Shown here in pieces: positions 26,935 to 35,709 of a stretch of DNA of 64,000 bases. The position numbers and the translations under genes were made by a program. Below the pieces are notes generated by a model that was given only the letters and a program-made list of their open reading frames with translations, made no database searches and was not told the origin of the DNA. Within the stretch, counting starts at the first letter, position 1. Each line of letters opens with the position of its first letter. Where the stretch lies: contig NZ_BAAFZV010000001.1 of assembly GCF_045866565.1 (NCBI RefSeq), positions 434,001 to 498,000 on the forward strand, written 5' to 3'. Source of the stretch: Cognatilysobacter claricitrinus (GTDB taxonomy: Bacteria; Pseudomonadota; Gammaproteobacteria; Xanthomonadales; Xanthomonadaceae).

Positions 26935-28545
26935 CTAGTCCGCGTCCACCGCCGCGTCGGCGCGCGCCACGTCGCGCAGTTTCTCCAGGAACTCGTCGGC
27001 CGGCAGTGGACGCGAGAACAGCCAGCCCTGGCCGTACGGAACGCGCCATTCGGTCAGGATCGTCGCCTGCCGCTCCTGCTCCACGCCTTCGGCCACCATG
27101 CCCAGCGACAGGCCGCGCGCCATCTCGACGATGTGGAACGCGACGTGGCTGGTCACCGCGTCGCCGCCGACGGTGTCGACGAACGCCTTGTCGATCTTCA
27201 GGGTGTCGAGTTCGAACGTGGTGAGTTCGGCCAGGCTCGAATAGCCGGTGCCGAAGTCGTCGATGGAGACCTGCAGGCCAAGCGCGCGCATGCGCCGCAC
27301 CATGTCGCGTGCGGCGATGGTGTTGGCGAACGCGCGCTCGGTCACTTCGACGTGCACCTGCCCCGGCCGCGCGCCGGTGCGCTGCAGCAGCTGGCGCAGC
27401 AGGTCGAGTGTTTCCTCGCGATGCATGTCGTCCGGCGAGAGGTTGATCGACAGGAAGAAGTCGTCATCGCGCGTCGCGAGCTGCGCGAGCGTGGGTTCGA
27501 CGAGTTCGAGCACGCGCTTGGTCACCGCGCCGATCAGGCCGCCATCTTCCGCGGCGGGAATGAAGAGATCGGGGCGCACCAGCTGGTCCGCGCGTCGCCA
27601 GCGCAGCAGCACTTCGGCGCCCACCCAGCGACGATCGGCGAGGCTGACGATCGGCTGGAACACCGGGAAGAATTCGCCGCGCTGCAGCCCGGATCGGATC
27701 GCGGCCGCCGGCGTCATCTGCGCGCGCGCGGTGCGATGCGTCGCGTACGCCATCAGCATCCCGAGCAGGATGCCGAGCGGCACGAGCACGCGTGCCACGC
27801 GCGCGACGGCACCGTTGTAGTTGCTGGGGTCGAGTGACGCGATGGCGAGCAGGTCGAACTTCGCCGACCGGTACTGCGCCACGGTGCGGCCGCGCACGAT
27901 GAACGTGCGGTGCTGGCCCGGCTTCAGCCGCGCCGCGTCGCGTGTCCAGGCAGGATCGAAACGGCCGCGCGTGGCGAGGAACTCGCCGTTCGACAACGAA
28001 ACCACCGCCAGCGACACGCCGGGATCGGTCACCGTCGAATCCACGGGGAGCAACTTGTGCACGACCGCGGCGAAGTGGCCGTTGTCGAGGACGATGAAGC
28101 TCTGCGTCGGCGCGAACGGCAGGTGCACGTTGCGACGTATGCGCGCACCGGTCGCCGTCACGTAGTCGATCGGCCCGAGGTCGATGGGTGGATCGAGCAC
28201 GCCGTACGACGAGCAGTACAACGCGTTGCCGCGCAACACGCCGACCGACTGCACGTAGCTCGAGGTCGCATCGATGCCCTGCAGCACGGTGCGCGCGTCG
28301 GCATCGCAACTGTCGATGCCCGGCGTGCGCGCGAGCCGGCGGAACGCCGCGCTGATCTGGTCGCCGGCGCCTTCGCTTCGGCGAAGCACGTCGGTCGCGT
28401 AGATGGTCGCGCGGCGCGCCTGGTCGACGGCCGCCTGGTCGCGCGCGAGCAATAGCGACAGTACGACCGGCAGCGCGGTGGCCACCACGATCAGCGCGAC
28501 AACGATCCAGATCACGCGCGAGCGATTGAGTCCCAGCGACGTCAT
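26935..28545 (-). CDS. CSS-motif membrane EAL phosphodiesterase
   Basis: A 536-residue inner-membrane protein. A first transmembrane helix (about 11-33) is followed by a periplasmic domain containing the CSS motif (YCSSYG near residue 110) and a partner cysteine (GIDSCDA), a second helix (around 245-265), and a cytoplasmic EAL domain. In the CSS-PDE family, periplasmic thiol redox state controls PDE activity. EAL catalytic elements are present with EVLLR replacing EALLR, plus SINLSP, EVTER, IDDFGTGYSSL, KIDK, AEGVE and QGW. The ATG at 28545 has a strong GGAGGTGAC ribosome binding site. It is likely an active c-di-GMP hydrolase controlling motility or biofilm. Confidence 0.9.
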   Translation of the reverse strand: MTSLGLNRSRVIWIVVALIVVATALPVVLSLLLARDQAAVDQARRATIYATDVLRRSEGAGDQISAAFRRLARTPGIDSCDADARTVLQGIDATSSYVQSVGVLRGNALYCSSYGVLDPPIDLGPIDYVTATGARIRRNVHLPFAPTQSFIVLDNGHFAAVVHKLLPVDSTVTDPGVSLAVVSLSNGEFLATRGRFDPAWTRDAARLKPGQHRTFIVRGRTVAQYRSAKFDLLAIASLDPSNYNGAVARVARVLVPLGILLGMLMAYATHRTARAQMTPAAAIRSGLQRGEFFPVFQPIVSLADRRWVGAEVLLRWRRADQLVRPDLFIPAAEDGGLIGAVTKRVLELVEPTLAQLATRDDDFFLSINLSPDDMHREETLDLLRQLLQRTGARPGQVHVEVTERAFANTIAARDMVRRMRALGLQVSIDDFGTGYSSLAELTTFELDTLKIDKAFVDTVGGDAVTSHVAFHIVEMARGLSLGMVAEGVEQERQATILTEWRVPYGQGWLFSRPLPADEFLEKLRDVARADAAVDAD

Positions 28546-28744
28546 GTCACCTCCGACCGTGCGGTCATCGCGGATCGCCGTCCGGGCCGCCGCCTCGCCC
28601 GCATCATGCAGGCCGTGCCGGTGGGCTGCGCGTGACCCCGGCCACACCGGGTAGGCCCGCGGGTACATCACGTCCGCGGCGGCCCGACCCCGATGGCGCG
28701 CGCGCCGCCTCCGCTACCATGCGGCCAAGCGGGAGGGGCCATCG

Positions 28745-29689
28745 ATGCGGACCGTACTCACCATCTGCCTGTTGGCACTGCTTCTGGCGGGCTGCGCCGC
28801 GATGCGGACGAGCCCGTCCTACACCGCGGCCGAGGCGATGCCTCCACCGCCTCCACCGCCTCCACCGCCGCCGCCGCCACCGCCCCCTCCGCCGCCACCT
28901 CCTCCTCCGCCGGAGATGGCGTCGACACGGTTGGCCCCGAGTGGTGCGCATGCGTCACGCCGCGCGACCGCCGTGACGGCTGCGCGTCCGCAGTCGACCG
29001 CGGCCGATGCGCCGCCTGCATCGACCGGACCCGCTTCGGCGACGACTGCCGACACCGATGCGGGTGACACGCGTGCCGCCAGCTCGACGACGGATGTCGC
29101 GCCCGGCGTCGCGACGACCAGTGCCAGTTCCACCGAGGTCGTCGATCGCCTGCTCGCGCATCTGCAGCCGGGCCACGTCGCGTTCAACGCGCCGCAGGCG
29201 ATCAACATCGAACAGACCGTGCTGGTGCAGCTCGTGGTGAGCCCCGACGCCAGCGAAGCGACGCTGCGCGAGCGCATCGAAGGGCCGGGCAAGGTGGCCA
29301 GCGAATCGGTGCAGGTCGCCAACACGATGCAGGCGCGCCTTACCGGCGAAGGCTTCCGCATCGTCGCGCAGACGCCCGAGCGCCAGCTGGTGTCGTCCGG
29401 CGTGACCGAATGGGCGTGGGAGATCACGCCCGAGGCGCCTGGCCGGCATACGCTCAACCTGTCGCTGGACGCGCTGGTGCCGCTCGACGGCGAAACCGTG
29501 CCGCGCACGCTGCGCACGTTCCGCAAGCCGATCGAGGTGGAGGTCACCGCGCGCCAGAAGCTGTCGTCGTTCGTCGACGAGAACGGCAAGTGGATCTGGA
29601 CGACGCTGCTGGTCCCCGCGTTCGGCTGGTTCGCGAAGAAGCGCAAGGCAGGCAAGGACGGCGACAAGGGCGACGACGCGAAGAGCTGA
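28745..29689 (+). CDS. Polyproline lipoprotein with C-terminal membrane-proximal tail
   Basis: A 314-residue protein with a lipoprotein signal peptide (lipobox LLAGC, mature Cys17). It then has an uninterrupted run of 24 prolines (28841-28912), a Ser/Thr/Ala-rich linker of about 80 residues, a folded domain (about 130-270) and a C-terminal hydrophobic stretch (WIWTTLLVPAFGWF) followed by a Lys/Asp-rich tail. No family is recognised. The architecture (lipid anchor, stiff proline rod, globular domain, possible second membrane contact) suggests a periplasm-spanning or surface role. It stands alone between a divergent EAL gene and katG. Confidence 0.8.
   Translation: MRTVLTICLLALLLAGCAAMRTSPSYTAAEAMPPPPPPPPPPPPPPPPPPPPPPPPEMASTRLAPSGAHASRRATAVTAARPQSTAADAPPASTGPASATTADTDAGDTRAASSTTDVAPGVATTSASSTEVVDRLLAHLQPGHVAFNAPQAINIEQTVLVQLVVSPDASEATLRERIEGPGKVASESVQVANTMQARLTGEGFRIVAQTPERQLVSSGVTEWAWEITPEAPGRHTLNLSLDALVPLDGETVPRTLRTFRKPIEVEVTARQKLSSFVDENGKWIWTTLLVPAFGWFAKKRKAGKDGDKGDDAKS
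28841..28912 (+). repeat. Proline-codon microsatellite (24 Pro codons)
   Basis: Seventy-two bases made only of CCN codons, built from interspersed CCT/CCA/CCG/CCC units (initially a repeated CCTCCACCG pattern). The triplet nature keeps the reading frame when the tract expands or contracts. Such tracts vary in length by slippage and need EF-P for translation. Confidence 0.95.
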
Positions 29690-30177
29690 TTGTTGCGTTG
29701 GTCGCTGCGTCATGCGCGTGGCCGTGGCGACTCGATGTGCAGTGCATTGCGGCGCCCGTCGCGCTTTACCGCCGGCACGTCGCCGCAGAGTCGTCACGGG
29801 CCAGAGGCGGTCGTGTGTCGTGTGTCGTGTCGTGCGTCGTGCGAGCAAGTTCCCGCTAACCGCCGGCGTGCAATGCAACACGCAGTTGAAACACGCGCGC
29901 GCGATGCATCGCGAACCACAGCCGCTTGCACGCACATAGCCCGGTGCTATCGCAGCGATCGAAACGTTCGATTTTCGCAATTGCCCGAAGCGGCCTACGT
30001 TAGGCCGTCGATGACGCAGCGATAGCGTCGCGCCGCGCATGCTGCGCCGCGGACCGCGTCGCCCGGCCGTCGACCATCAGTGCGCTCACCGCGCATCGAT
30101 CCCATCGCCGCATCCCCACGTGCAGGCCGGGCGCAATGCCTTCGTCCAGCGCGCAAACGTCCAAGGAGAGCCGTCGA
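29690..30177. other. Region upstream of katG without a gene
   Basis: Nearly 490 bp without a supportable gene. It contains a run of degenerate GTGTCGT units near 29815-29850 and a 15-base inverted repeat ATCGAA-N3-TTCGAT at 29958-29972, in a relatively AT-rich stretch that could hold the katG promoter or a regulator site. I cannot assign an OxyR site by eye. Confidence 0.5.
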
Positions 30178-32364
30178 ATGAACGCCGAATCGAAGTGCCC
30201 CGTCGCGCACCACTCCAAACACACGCGCACCAACGCGCACTGGTGGCCGGACCAGTTGAACCTCGGCGTGCTGCACCAGCACTCCGCGCTGTCGGACCCG
30301 ATGGTCGAGGACTTCGACTACAAGCGCGAATTCCAGAAACTCGACTTCGATGCAGTGGTGAAGGACCTGCACGGCCTGATGACCGATTCGCAGGACTGGT
30401 GGCCCGCCGACTACGGCCATTACGGCCCGTTCTTCATCCGCATGGCGTGGCACGCCGCAGGCACGTACCGCATCTTCGACGGCCGCGGCGGCGCCCGTTC
30501 GGGCGAGCAGCGTTTCGCACCGCTGAACTCGTGGCCCGACAACGGCAACCTCGACAAGGCGCGCCGCCTGCTGTGGCCGATCAAGCAGAAGTACGGCAAG
30601 CGCCTGTCGTGGGCGGACCTGATGATCCTCGCCGGCAACGTCGCGATCGAGTCGATGGGCGGGCCGATCTTCGGATTCGGCGGTGGTCGCGAGGACATCT
30701 GGGAACCGCAGCCGATCGACTGGGGCCCGGAATCCACCTGGCTCGGCGACGAGCGCTACAGCGGCGAACGCGAACTCGCGAATCCGCTGGCGGCGGTGCA
30801 GATGGGCCTGATCTACGTGAACCCCGAAGGCCCGAACGGCGTTCCCGACCCGGTGGGTTCTGCACGCGACATCCGCGAAACGTTCGCACGCATGGCGATG
30901 AACGACGAGGAGACGGTCGCGCTCGTCGCCGGCGGCCACACCTTCGGCAAATGCCACGGCGCGGGCCCCGCGCATCATGTCGGTTCGGATCCGGAAGGAT
31001 CGAACATCGAAGAGCTCGGTTTCGGCTGGAAGAGTTCGTACGAAAGCGGCATCGGCGCGCATACGATCACCAGCGGCCTGGAAGGTGCGTGGACCGCGAC
31101 GCCGACGAAGTGGGACATGAGCTACTTCGAGACGCTGTTCGGCAACGAGTGGGAACTCACCAGGAGCCCGGCCGGCGCGCAGCAGTGGAAGCCCAAGGGC
31201 GATGCGAACCGCAACGTGCCGGACGCGCACATCCCCGGCAAGCTCAACCAGCCGATGATGACCACCGCCGACCTCGCGCTGCGGTTCGATCCGGTCTACG
31301 AAAAGATCTCGCGCGACTACATGGCCAATCCGGCCAAGTTCGCCGATGCGTTCGCACGCGCGTGGTTCAAGCTCACGCATCGCGACATGGGCCCGAAAGT
31401 GCGCTATCTCGGCCCGCAGGTGCCGAAGGAGGACCTGATCTGGCAGGACCCGCTGCCGCCGGTCGACCATCCGCTGATCGATCAGAACGACGTCACCGCG
31501 CTCAAGCAGCGCCTGCTCGATTCCGGACTCGCGATCCCGCAGCTGGTGAAAACGGCCTGGGCCTCCGCGTCGACGTTCCGCGGCACCGACCTTCGCGGCG
31601 GCGCCAACGGTGCGCGCATCCGGCTTGCACCGCAGAAGGACTGGGAAGCGAACGAGCCTGCCGAACTCGCCAAGGTGCTGTCGACGCTCGAATCGATCCA
31701 GCGCGACTTCAACGCCAACGGGAGCGGCAAGAAGGTATCGCTGGCCGATCTCATCGTGCTCGGCGGCGCTGCCGCAGTCGAAGCTGCCGCGCGCAAGGCG
31801 GGGCACAATGTCACCGTGCCGTTCACGCCAGGTCGTACCGATGCATCGCTCGAGCAGACCGACGTCGATTCGTTCGAGGTGCTCGAGCCCGCCGCCGACG
31901 GTTTCCGCAACTACACGCGCGCCGGCACCGAAGCCGCTGCAGCGGCGGCGCTGATCGATCGCGCCGCCCTGCTCACGTTGACCGCGCCGGAAATGACCGC
32001 ACTCGTCGGCGGCATGCGTGTGCTGGATGCGAATACCGGCCACACGCCGCACGGCGTGTTCACCGCGCGCCCCGGCGCGCTGACGCCCGACTTCTTCACC
32101 AACCTGCTCGACATGCGCACGGCGTGGCAGAAGTCGGAGTCCAACCCCGGAGTGTTCGAGGGTCGCGATCGCAGCAGCAGCGAATTGCGCTGGACGGCGA
32201 CCGTGGTCGACCTCGTCTTCGGCTCCAACGCGCAGCTGCGCGCGCTGTCGGAGGTGTATGCGGCGAGCGACGGCGAGGCCGACTTCGTTCGCGACTTCGT
32301 CGCGGCGTGGACGAAGGTGATGGACCTCGACCGCTTCGACCTCGTGTATCGACGCGCGGCGTAA
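30178..32364 (+). CDS. katG: Catalase-peroxidase KatG
   Basis: A 728-residue bifunctional haem catalase-peroxidase that removes hydrogen peroxide. Distal residues R88, W91 and H92 are in RMAWHAAGTYR. W91 forms the Met-Tyr-Trp adduct with the Tyr in LIYVNPEG. The proximal haem ligand is His254 in GGHTFGKCHG. The second, degenerate peroxidase-like domain is complete to the end. The start at 30178 has AAGGAGAG 8 bases upstream. A further 14 codons are open before it but lack a ribosome binding site. It is likely controlled by oxidative stress. Confidence 0.97.
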   Translation: MNAESKCPVAHHSKHTRTNAHWWPDQLNLGVLHQHSALSDPMVEDFDYKREFQKLDFDAVVKDLHGLMTDSQDWWPADYGHYGPFFIRMAWHAAGTYRIFDGRGGARSGEQRFAPLNSWPDNGNLDKARRLLWPIKQKYGKRLSWADLMILAGNVAIESMGGPIFGFGGGREDIWEPQPIDWGPESTWLGDERYSGERELANPLAAVQMGLIYVNPEGPNGVPDPVGSARDIRETFARMAMNDEETVALVAGGHTFGKCHGAGPAHHVGSDPEGSNIEELGFGWKSSYESGIGAHTITSGLEGAWTATPTKWDMSYFETLFGNEWELTRSPAGAQQWKPKGDANRNVPDAHIPGKLNQPMMTTADLALRFDPVYEKISRDYMANPAKFADAFARAWFKLTHRDMGPKVRYLGPQVPKEDLIWQDPLPPVDHPLIDQNDVTALKQRLLDSGLAIPQLVKTAWASASTFRGTDLRGGANGARIRLAPQKDWEANEPAELAKVLSTLESIQRDFNANGSGKKVSLADLIVLGGAAAVEAAARKAGHNVTVPFTPGRTDASLEQTDVDSFEVLEPAADGFRNYTRAGTEAAAAAALIDRAALLTLTAPEMTALVGGMRVLDANTGHTPHGVFTARPGALTPDFFTNLLDMRTAWQKSESNPGVFEGRDRSSSELRWTATVVDLVFGSNAQLRALSEVYAASDGEADFVRDFVAAWTKVMDLDRFDLVYRRAA

Positions 32365-32500
32365 GCGCGAACCATCGCGCGTGGGTCGCGGCGGCACGCA
32401 AGCCGCCGCGACCTCGATGCCACCACCGTGCACCGACGCACGTGCCAGCCGCTCGCGTATCGTCGGCACACGCGGCCGCGTCTGCCGCGCGGAGTGATGC

Positions 32501-33535
32501 GTGAACCGCCTGCAATCGATCCTCGGCATCGAACATCCGGTCATCCAGGCGCCGATGGCCGGGGTGCAGGACGAAGCACTCGCCATCGCGGCGTCATCGG
32601 CGCGCGGACTTGGCTCGCTGCCCTGTGCGCTACTCGACGGTGAGCAGCTGGCGCGCGCACTCGATCGTTTCGCATCGCTCGATGCGACGATCAACATCAA
32701 CTTCTTCTGCCACGCGATGGCCGAGCCCGGGGCCGCGCAGGAACAGCGCTGGCGTGACGCGCTCGCGCCGTACTACCGCGAGTTCGGCATCGAAATGCCG
32801 CCGCCAAGCCGTGCCGGGGCGCGACGCCCCATCGATGCCGACACGGTCGATCTGCTCGCGCGCTACCGCCCGCGCATCGTCAGCTTCCACTTCGGTTTGC
32901 CCCCACCACCCCTGCTCGCGCGCATCAAGGCGTGGGGCGCCGTGGTGCTCGCATCGGCCACCACGGTCGACGAAGGCCGCTGGCTCGAACAGCACGGCGC
33001 CGACGTGGTGATCGCGCAGGGCGTCGAAGCCGGCGGCCATCGCGGACACTTCCTGTCGAACGACCTGGCGCTGCAGCTGACGACCGCCGATCTCGTTGCA
33101 GCGCTTGCGGCGAACCTGAAGGTGCCGATCGTCGCCGCAGGCGGCATCGCGAGCCACGCCGACGCGCAACGCATGTTCGCCGCCGGCGCCGACGCGGTGC
33201 AGGCCGGCACCGCGTACCTGCTGTGCCGCGAAGCGACGACGACCGCCGTCCATCGCCGCGCGTTGCAGGACGCCAGCCGCGACACCGCGATCACCAATCT
33301 CTTCAGCGGCCGTCCCGCACGCGGACTGCTCAACCGCCTGATGCGCGACCTCGGCCCGCTCTCCGACCTGCCGCCCGCATTCCCGTGGGCATCGCAGGCG
33401 CTCGCACCGCTGCGCACGCTGGCCGAAGCGTCAGGCCGCGATGACTTCACACCGTTGTGGTCGGGCACGAAGCGCAACGCGTTCGCCGGCATGGACGCGG
33501 CGCAGGTGACGCGCGCGCTGGCGGGCGTCGCTTGA
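32501..33535 (+). CDS. Nitronate monooxygenase family FMN protein
   Basis: A 344-residue TIM-barrel flavoprotein of the nitronate monooxygenase (2-nitropropane dioxygenase) family. Key motifs are the N-terminal HPVIQAPMAG, QGVEAGGHRG (flavin and active-site histidine), VPIVAAGGI and GADAVQAGTAYL. It oxidises alkyl nitronates such as propionate-3-nitronate with FMN and oxygen. The GTG at 32501 has GGAG seven bases upstream. Its stop lies 15 bp before the left boundary of the genomic island, so it marks the last intact chromosomal gene on that side. Confidence 0.9.
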   Translation: MNRLQSILGIEHPVIQAPMAGVQDEALAIAASSARGLGSLPCALLDGEQLARALDRFASLDATININFFCHAMAEPGAAQEQRWRDALAPYYREFGIEMPPPSRAGARRPIDADTVDLLARYRPRIVSFHFGLPPPPLLARIKAWGAVVLASATTVDEGRWLEQHGADVVIAQGVEAGGHRGHFLSNDLALQLTTADLVAALAANLKVPIVAAGGIASHADAQRMFAAGADAVQAGTAYLLCREATTTAVHRRALQDASRDTAITNLFSGRPARGLLNRLMRDLGPLSDLPPAFPWASQALAPLRTLAEASGRDDFTPLWSGTKRNAFAGMDAAQVTRALAGVA

Positions 33536-33550
33536 ACACGACGCGACGAC

Positions 33551-33574
33551 GTAGTGGGCCCACCAGCAATCGAA
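33551..33574. repeat. attL: partial copy of the tRNA 3' end
   Basis: The core GTGGGCCCACCAG (33554-33566) is identical to the tRNA 3' end at 62647-62659, and a further TCGAA matches after two mismatches in three bases. It lies 15 bp after the nitronate monooxygenase stop and marks the left junction of the island. Confidence 0.85.
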
Positions 33575-33629
33575 TAGCGCCTCTAAGCTGTTGTTCCAAG
33601 GTGACTATGATGACAGATGGCGTATAGGC

Positions 33630-33651
33630 GACTCACTTTTTGACTCACTTT
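33630..33651 (+). repeat. Two GACTCACTTT repeats near attL (putative integrase arm sites)
   Basis: GACTCACTTTT at 33630-33640 and GACTCACTTT at 33642-33651 are tandem 12-bp-spaced copies. The same element occurs four times next to the integrase gene at the other end of the island, which suggests arm-type binding by the integrase or a directionality factor. Confidence 0.7.
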
Positions 33652-33750
33652 CCACTCGGTAAGCAGTGCCCGTACACGGGACGGCTTTGGACGACGTCTA
33701 GTGGCTCGGCCTAGCGTGATTTACAAGCCTAGCGAGAAGATGGTCAACGC

Positions 33751-34764
33751 ATGTCCCCAGGAGACTTAGATTTGAAGCGTCGCACTGCCCAGCCGACCGC
33801 CGATCAAGCGATACGTTCCGCATCACGAAAGCTTGTAAGCATCCGGTATATGTCCGGCCTGCGTCATAACCGCAGCGCGTACGACAGCAGCGATCGGCTC
33901 CCCGGCATGGAGAAGCTCCTCGAGCACACTGTCCAGCAAATCCAACGAATACATCTTGTTCGCAAACGCAGCCAGAAAACATTCGACGGTCTGTGGGAAC
34001 GGGTGTGCGTGAAATTGGCCGATCTTGGCAATGCTTCTGCCTACGCGCGCTGGAAGCAGGATGACATCACCCGCAACTTCGGCCAGTTGCAGAAGTTGGA
34101 CGCCGCGACGGCAGAGGCTTGGGCTGCAAGCCTGACGCCTCTAAAGCCCAGCGACAGTGACTCCCGCTCCGTCGTTGACGATAGGCAGTTCAAGCAGTTA
34201 CTAGAAGAGCGTTCTGAGTTGAAACCGGAAATCAGGATATCGATCGATCATGTACTGGAAGTGGCCATTGCGTACTGGATCGAAGCAATGAACGCCCACA
34301 AGGACGGCGACGAGCTGCGCGTCATGCACGCACTCATTCAATGCCACTTCCATATAGGGATTGCCCACGCGCTACGGATGACACATGACGCCAAGGCAGC
34401 TGATGGGAGCAGGTCTGGTCAAAAAGAAAGGGATGCGTTGGCAAAGGTTGTCCTGACCATTATGGAGAACTACACCGTTGCAAAGTCGATCCATAGTGAA
34501 GAGGTCCTGCTCGAAAGCATCACCGATACCTTAGAAGCAGATCCTACCTACGCAGGGGTGTTGAGCTCCTATGAGGCTCGAATGCCCACGAAGAAGCTGA
34601 CGAAAGACCCTATCAGCACTCGTTTCCCAACAACGTTGGGCACCTGGGTCCGTGGAAAGGATCCTCTTTACCCCGACCTCGCGGCCCAGTTCCGCAAATT
34701 GGCCCGGCAGATCAAGAAGAAGCCGGCTAGCAGAAATATTGTTCGTCGTAAAGGCAATGGCTAG
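33751..34764 (+). CDS. Hypothetical island protein
   Basis: A 337-residue soluble protein with no family I recognise. It is largely alpha-helical by composition, with charged residues throughout, no signal peptide and no membrane segment, and a basic C-terminus (RKLARQIKKKPASRNIVRRK) that could contact nucleic acid. It is the first gene inside the left end of the island, transcribed inward, with lower GC than the flanking chromosome. The gene call is supported by frame length and a reasonable start at 33751, and the function is unknown. Confidence 0.7.
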   Translation: MSPGDLDLKRRTAQPTADQAIRSASRKLVSIRYMSGLRHNRSAYDSSDRLPGMEKLLEHTVQQIQRIHLVRKRSQKTFDGLWERVCVKLADLGNASAYARWKQDDITRNFGQLQKLDAATAEAWAASLTPLKPSDSDSRSVVDDRQFKQLLEERSELKPEIRISIDHVLEVAIAYWIEAMNAHKDGDELRVMHALIQCHFHIGIAHALRMTHDAKAADGSRSGQKERDALAKVVLTIMENYTVAKSIHSEEVLLESITDTLEADPTYAGVLSSYEARMPTKKLTKDPISTRFPTTLGTWVRGKDPLYPDLAAQFRKLARQIKKKPASRNIVRRKGNG

Positions 34765-34784
34765 CTGACCCGTATTTTCAAGAA

Positions 34785-34850
34785 TTGGACTCCTCAAAAC
34801 TCCTTCGGTCCTCGGCGCACGGTGCGTCGCGACAAACCGGAGAAGTCCAA
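34785..34850 (+). promoter_or_regulatory. Inverted repeat that could sequester the alpA ribosome binding site
   Basis: TTGGACTCCTC (34785-34795) pairs with GAGAAGTCCAA (34840-34850) at 10 of 11 positions, and the right arm covers the ribosome binding site GGAG and the first base of the start codon of the following gene. A smaller GCAC/GTGC stem lies in the loop. This would form a leader hairpin able to block translation. Confidence 0.45.
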
Positions 34851-35245
34851 TGTCTTATCAACCCCAAAGCCACACTAGTTCTGCTGTCCGTTCCGACCTC
34901 ACGCGCTGCCGCCTTCCGCGAGCCTCGCGCAAGTCAACGTCCGGCGCCGAGTTGCCGGAAGCTGCACTCGAACCTGCGGTACTGGACCGTCTCGACGCCA
35001 TCTGCCATGTCCTCCAGTCCGTACCGGAGTTAGACCAGGCGATCCGCCTGCCTGCCGTGCTTGCGCTCATTGGCCTGTCAAAAAGCAGTTGGTATGCGCG
35101 ATTGAGTCGACGCTCGCCTGCCTATGACCCGCGCGCACCGCAGCCGTTCAAGCTGGGAACCTCCAGGAACTCCCCCTCCGTGTGGTGGCGTTCCGCGGTG
35201 ATGGCCTATCTAAACGCCTGCGCGAGCGCGCAGGCGCAGGCTTGA
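34850..35245 (+). CDS. AlpA-like DNA-binding regulator
   Basis: A 131-residue protein whose second half matches the AlpA/excisionase-like MerR-type HTH fold: IRLPAVLALIGLSKSSWYARL, then PFKLG and SVWWRSAVMAYLNA, the standard strand-wing-helix pattern. AlpA proteins activate integrase genes or act as excision factors in P4-like elements, so this is the likely control protein for island mobility. The N-terminal 60 residues are low complexity and unlike AlpA. GGAGAAG lies upstream of the ATG, inside a possible sequestering hairpin. Confidence 0.8.
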   Translation: MSYQPQSHTSSAVRSDLTRCRLPRASRKSTSGAELPEAALEPAVLDRLDAICHVLQSVPELDQAIRLPAVLALIGLSKSSWYARLSRRSPAYDPRAPQPFKLGTSRNSPSVWWRSAVMAYLNACASAQAQA

Positions 35246-35256
35246 GGATGCGCGCC

Positions 35257-35640
35257 ATGAAGACGGAAAGCACTGTTGCCAAAAGCGCAGACACCCGGGA
35301 GACGCGCGCTGAAAGAGCCATACGTTTGTTGCAGACAACGGCCATCGATCCCTTGCAGGTGAAACTGCAGGAGTTCAGCACCTTTTATCCGGCCGTCGCT
35401 GCTGCGCGGCACAAAGGCATGAAGACCAAGCAGATCCTCAAGCTTCTAGCGGAGGGTGGACTGAAGCTTTACCCCACGCTGCTGGAAAAGCTGATGGCCG
35501 CCATGGAGGCAGCCGAAGGAACTCCACGTTGCGAGCTATGCAGTCAGCCTTTGCGAATCGGGGCTATCGAATCGGCTACCGATGCCCCAGCGGTGCAAGC
35601 ACTCAGTCCCGTTGAAGACGCCTTGGCATCGCACGCCTAA
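35257..35640 (+). CDS. Hypothetical island protein with CxxC pair
   Basis: A 127-residue protein of unknown function. The ATG at 35257 is chosen because GAGGA lies 8 bases upstream; the ATG at 35248 is an alternative. It is predicted mostly helical, with a central segment HKGMKTKQILKLLAEGGLKLYPTLLEKLM that resembles small DNA-binding or mobilisation accessory proteins, and one CELC pair near residue 100. It starts 11 bp after the AlpA-like gene and ends just before a strong terminator, so the two form one operon. Confidence 0.7.
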   Translation: MKTESTVAKSADTRETRAERAIRLLQTTAIDPLQVKLQEFSTFYPAVAAARHKGMKTKQILKLLAEGGLKLYPTLLEKLMAAMEAAEGTPRCELCSQPLRIGAIESATDAPAVQALSPVEDALASHA

Positions 35641-35660
35641 CCCGTGGCGCATCTCCTACA

Positions 35661-35691
35661 GCCCTCGGCCAGTGGGCCGAGGGCTATTTTT
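35661..35691 (+). terminator. Rho-independent terminator
   Basis: A perfect 10-bp stem GCCCTCGGCC / GGCCGAGGGC with an AGTG loop, followed by TATTTTT. It closes the AlpA-like operon and lies inside what would otherwise be the extended N-terminus of the next gene, which argues for the later start of that gene. Confidence 0.92.
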
Positions 35692-35709
35692 CTGCACGAG
35701 AACCAACAC

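Noticed and set aside
29958..29972. The ATCGAA-N3-TTCGAT repeat as an OxyR site for katG
   Set aside because: OxyR sites need a longer spaced pattern that is not present, so only the repeat itself is recorded.
30039..32504. An 821-codon plus-strand frame offset from katG
   Set aside because: It overlaps katG in another frame and shows only Arg-rich, motif-free sequence.
29995..32700. A 901-codon open frame on the minus strand
   Set aside because: It is antisense to katG, whose motifs are complete, and its composition is typical of a shadow frame.
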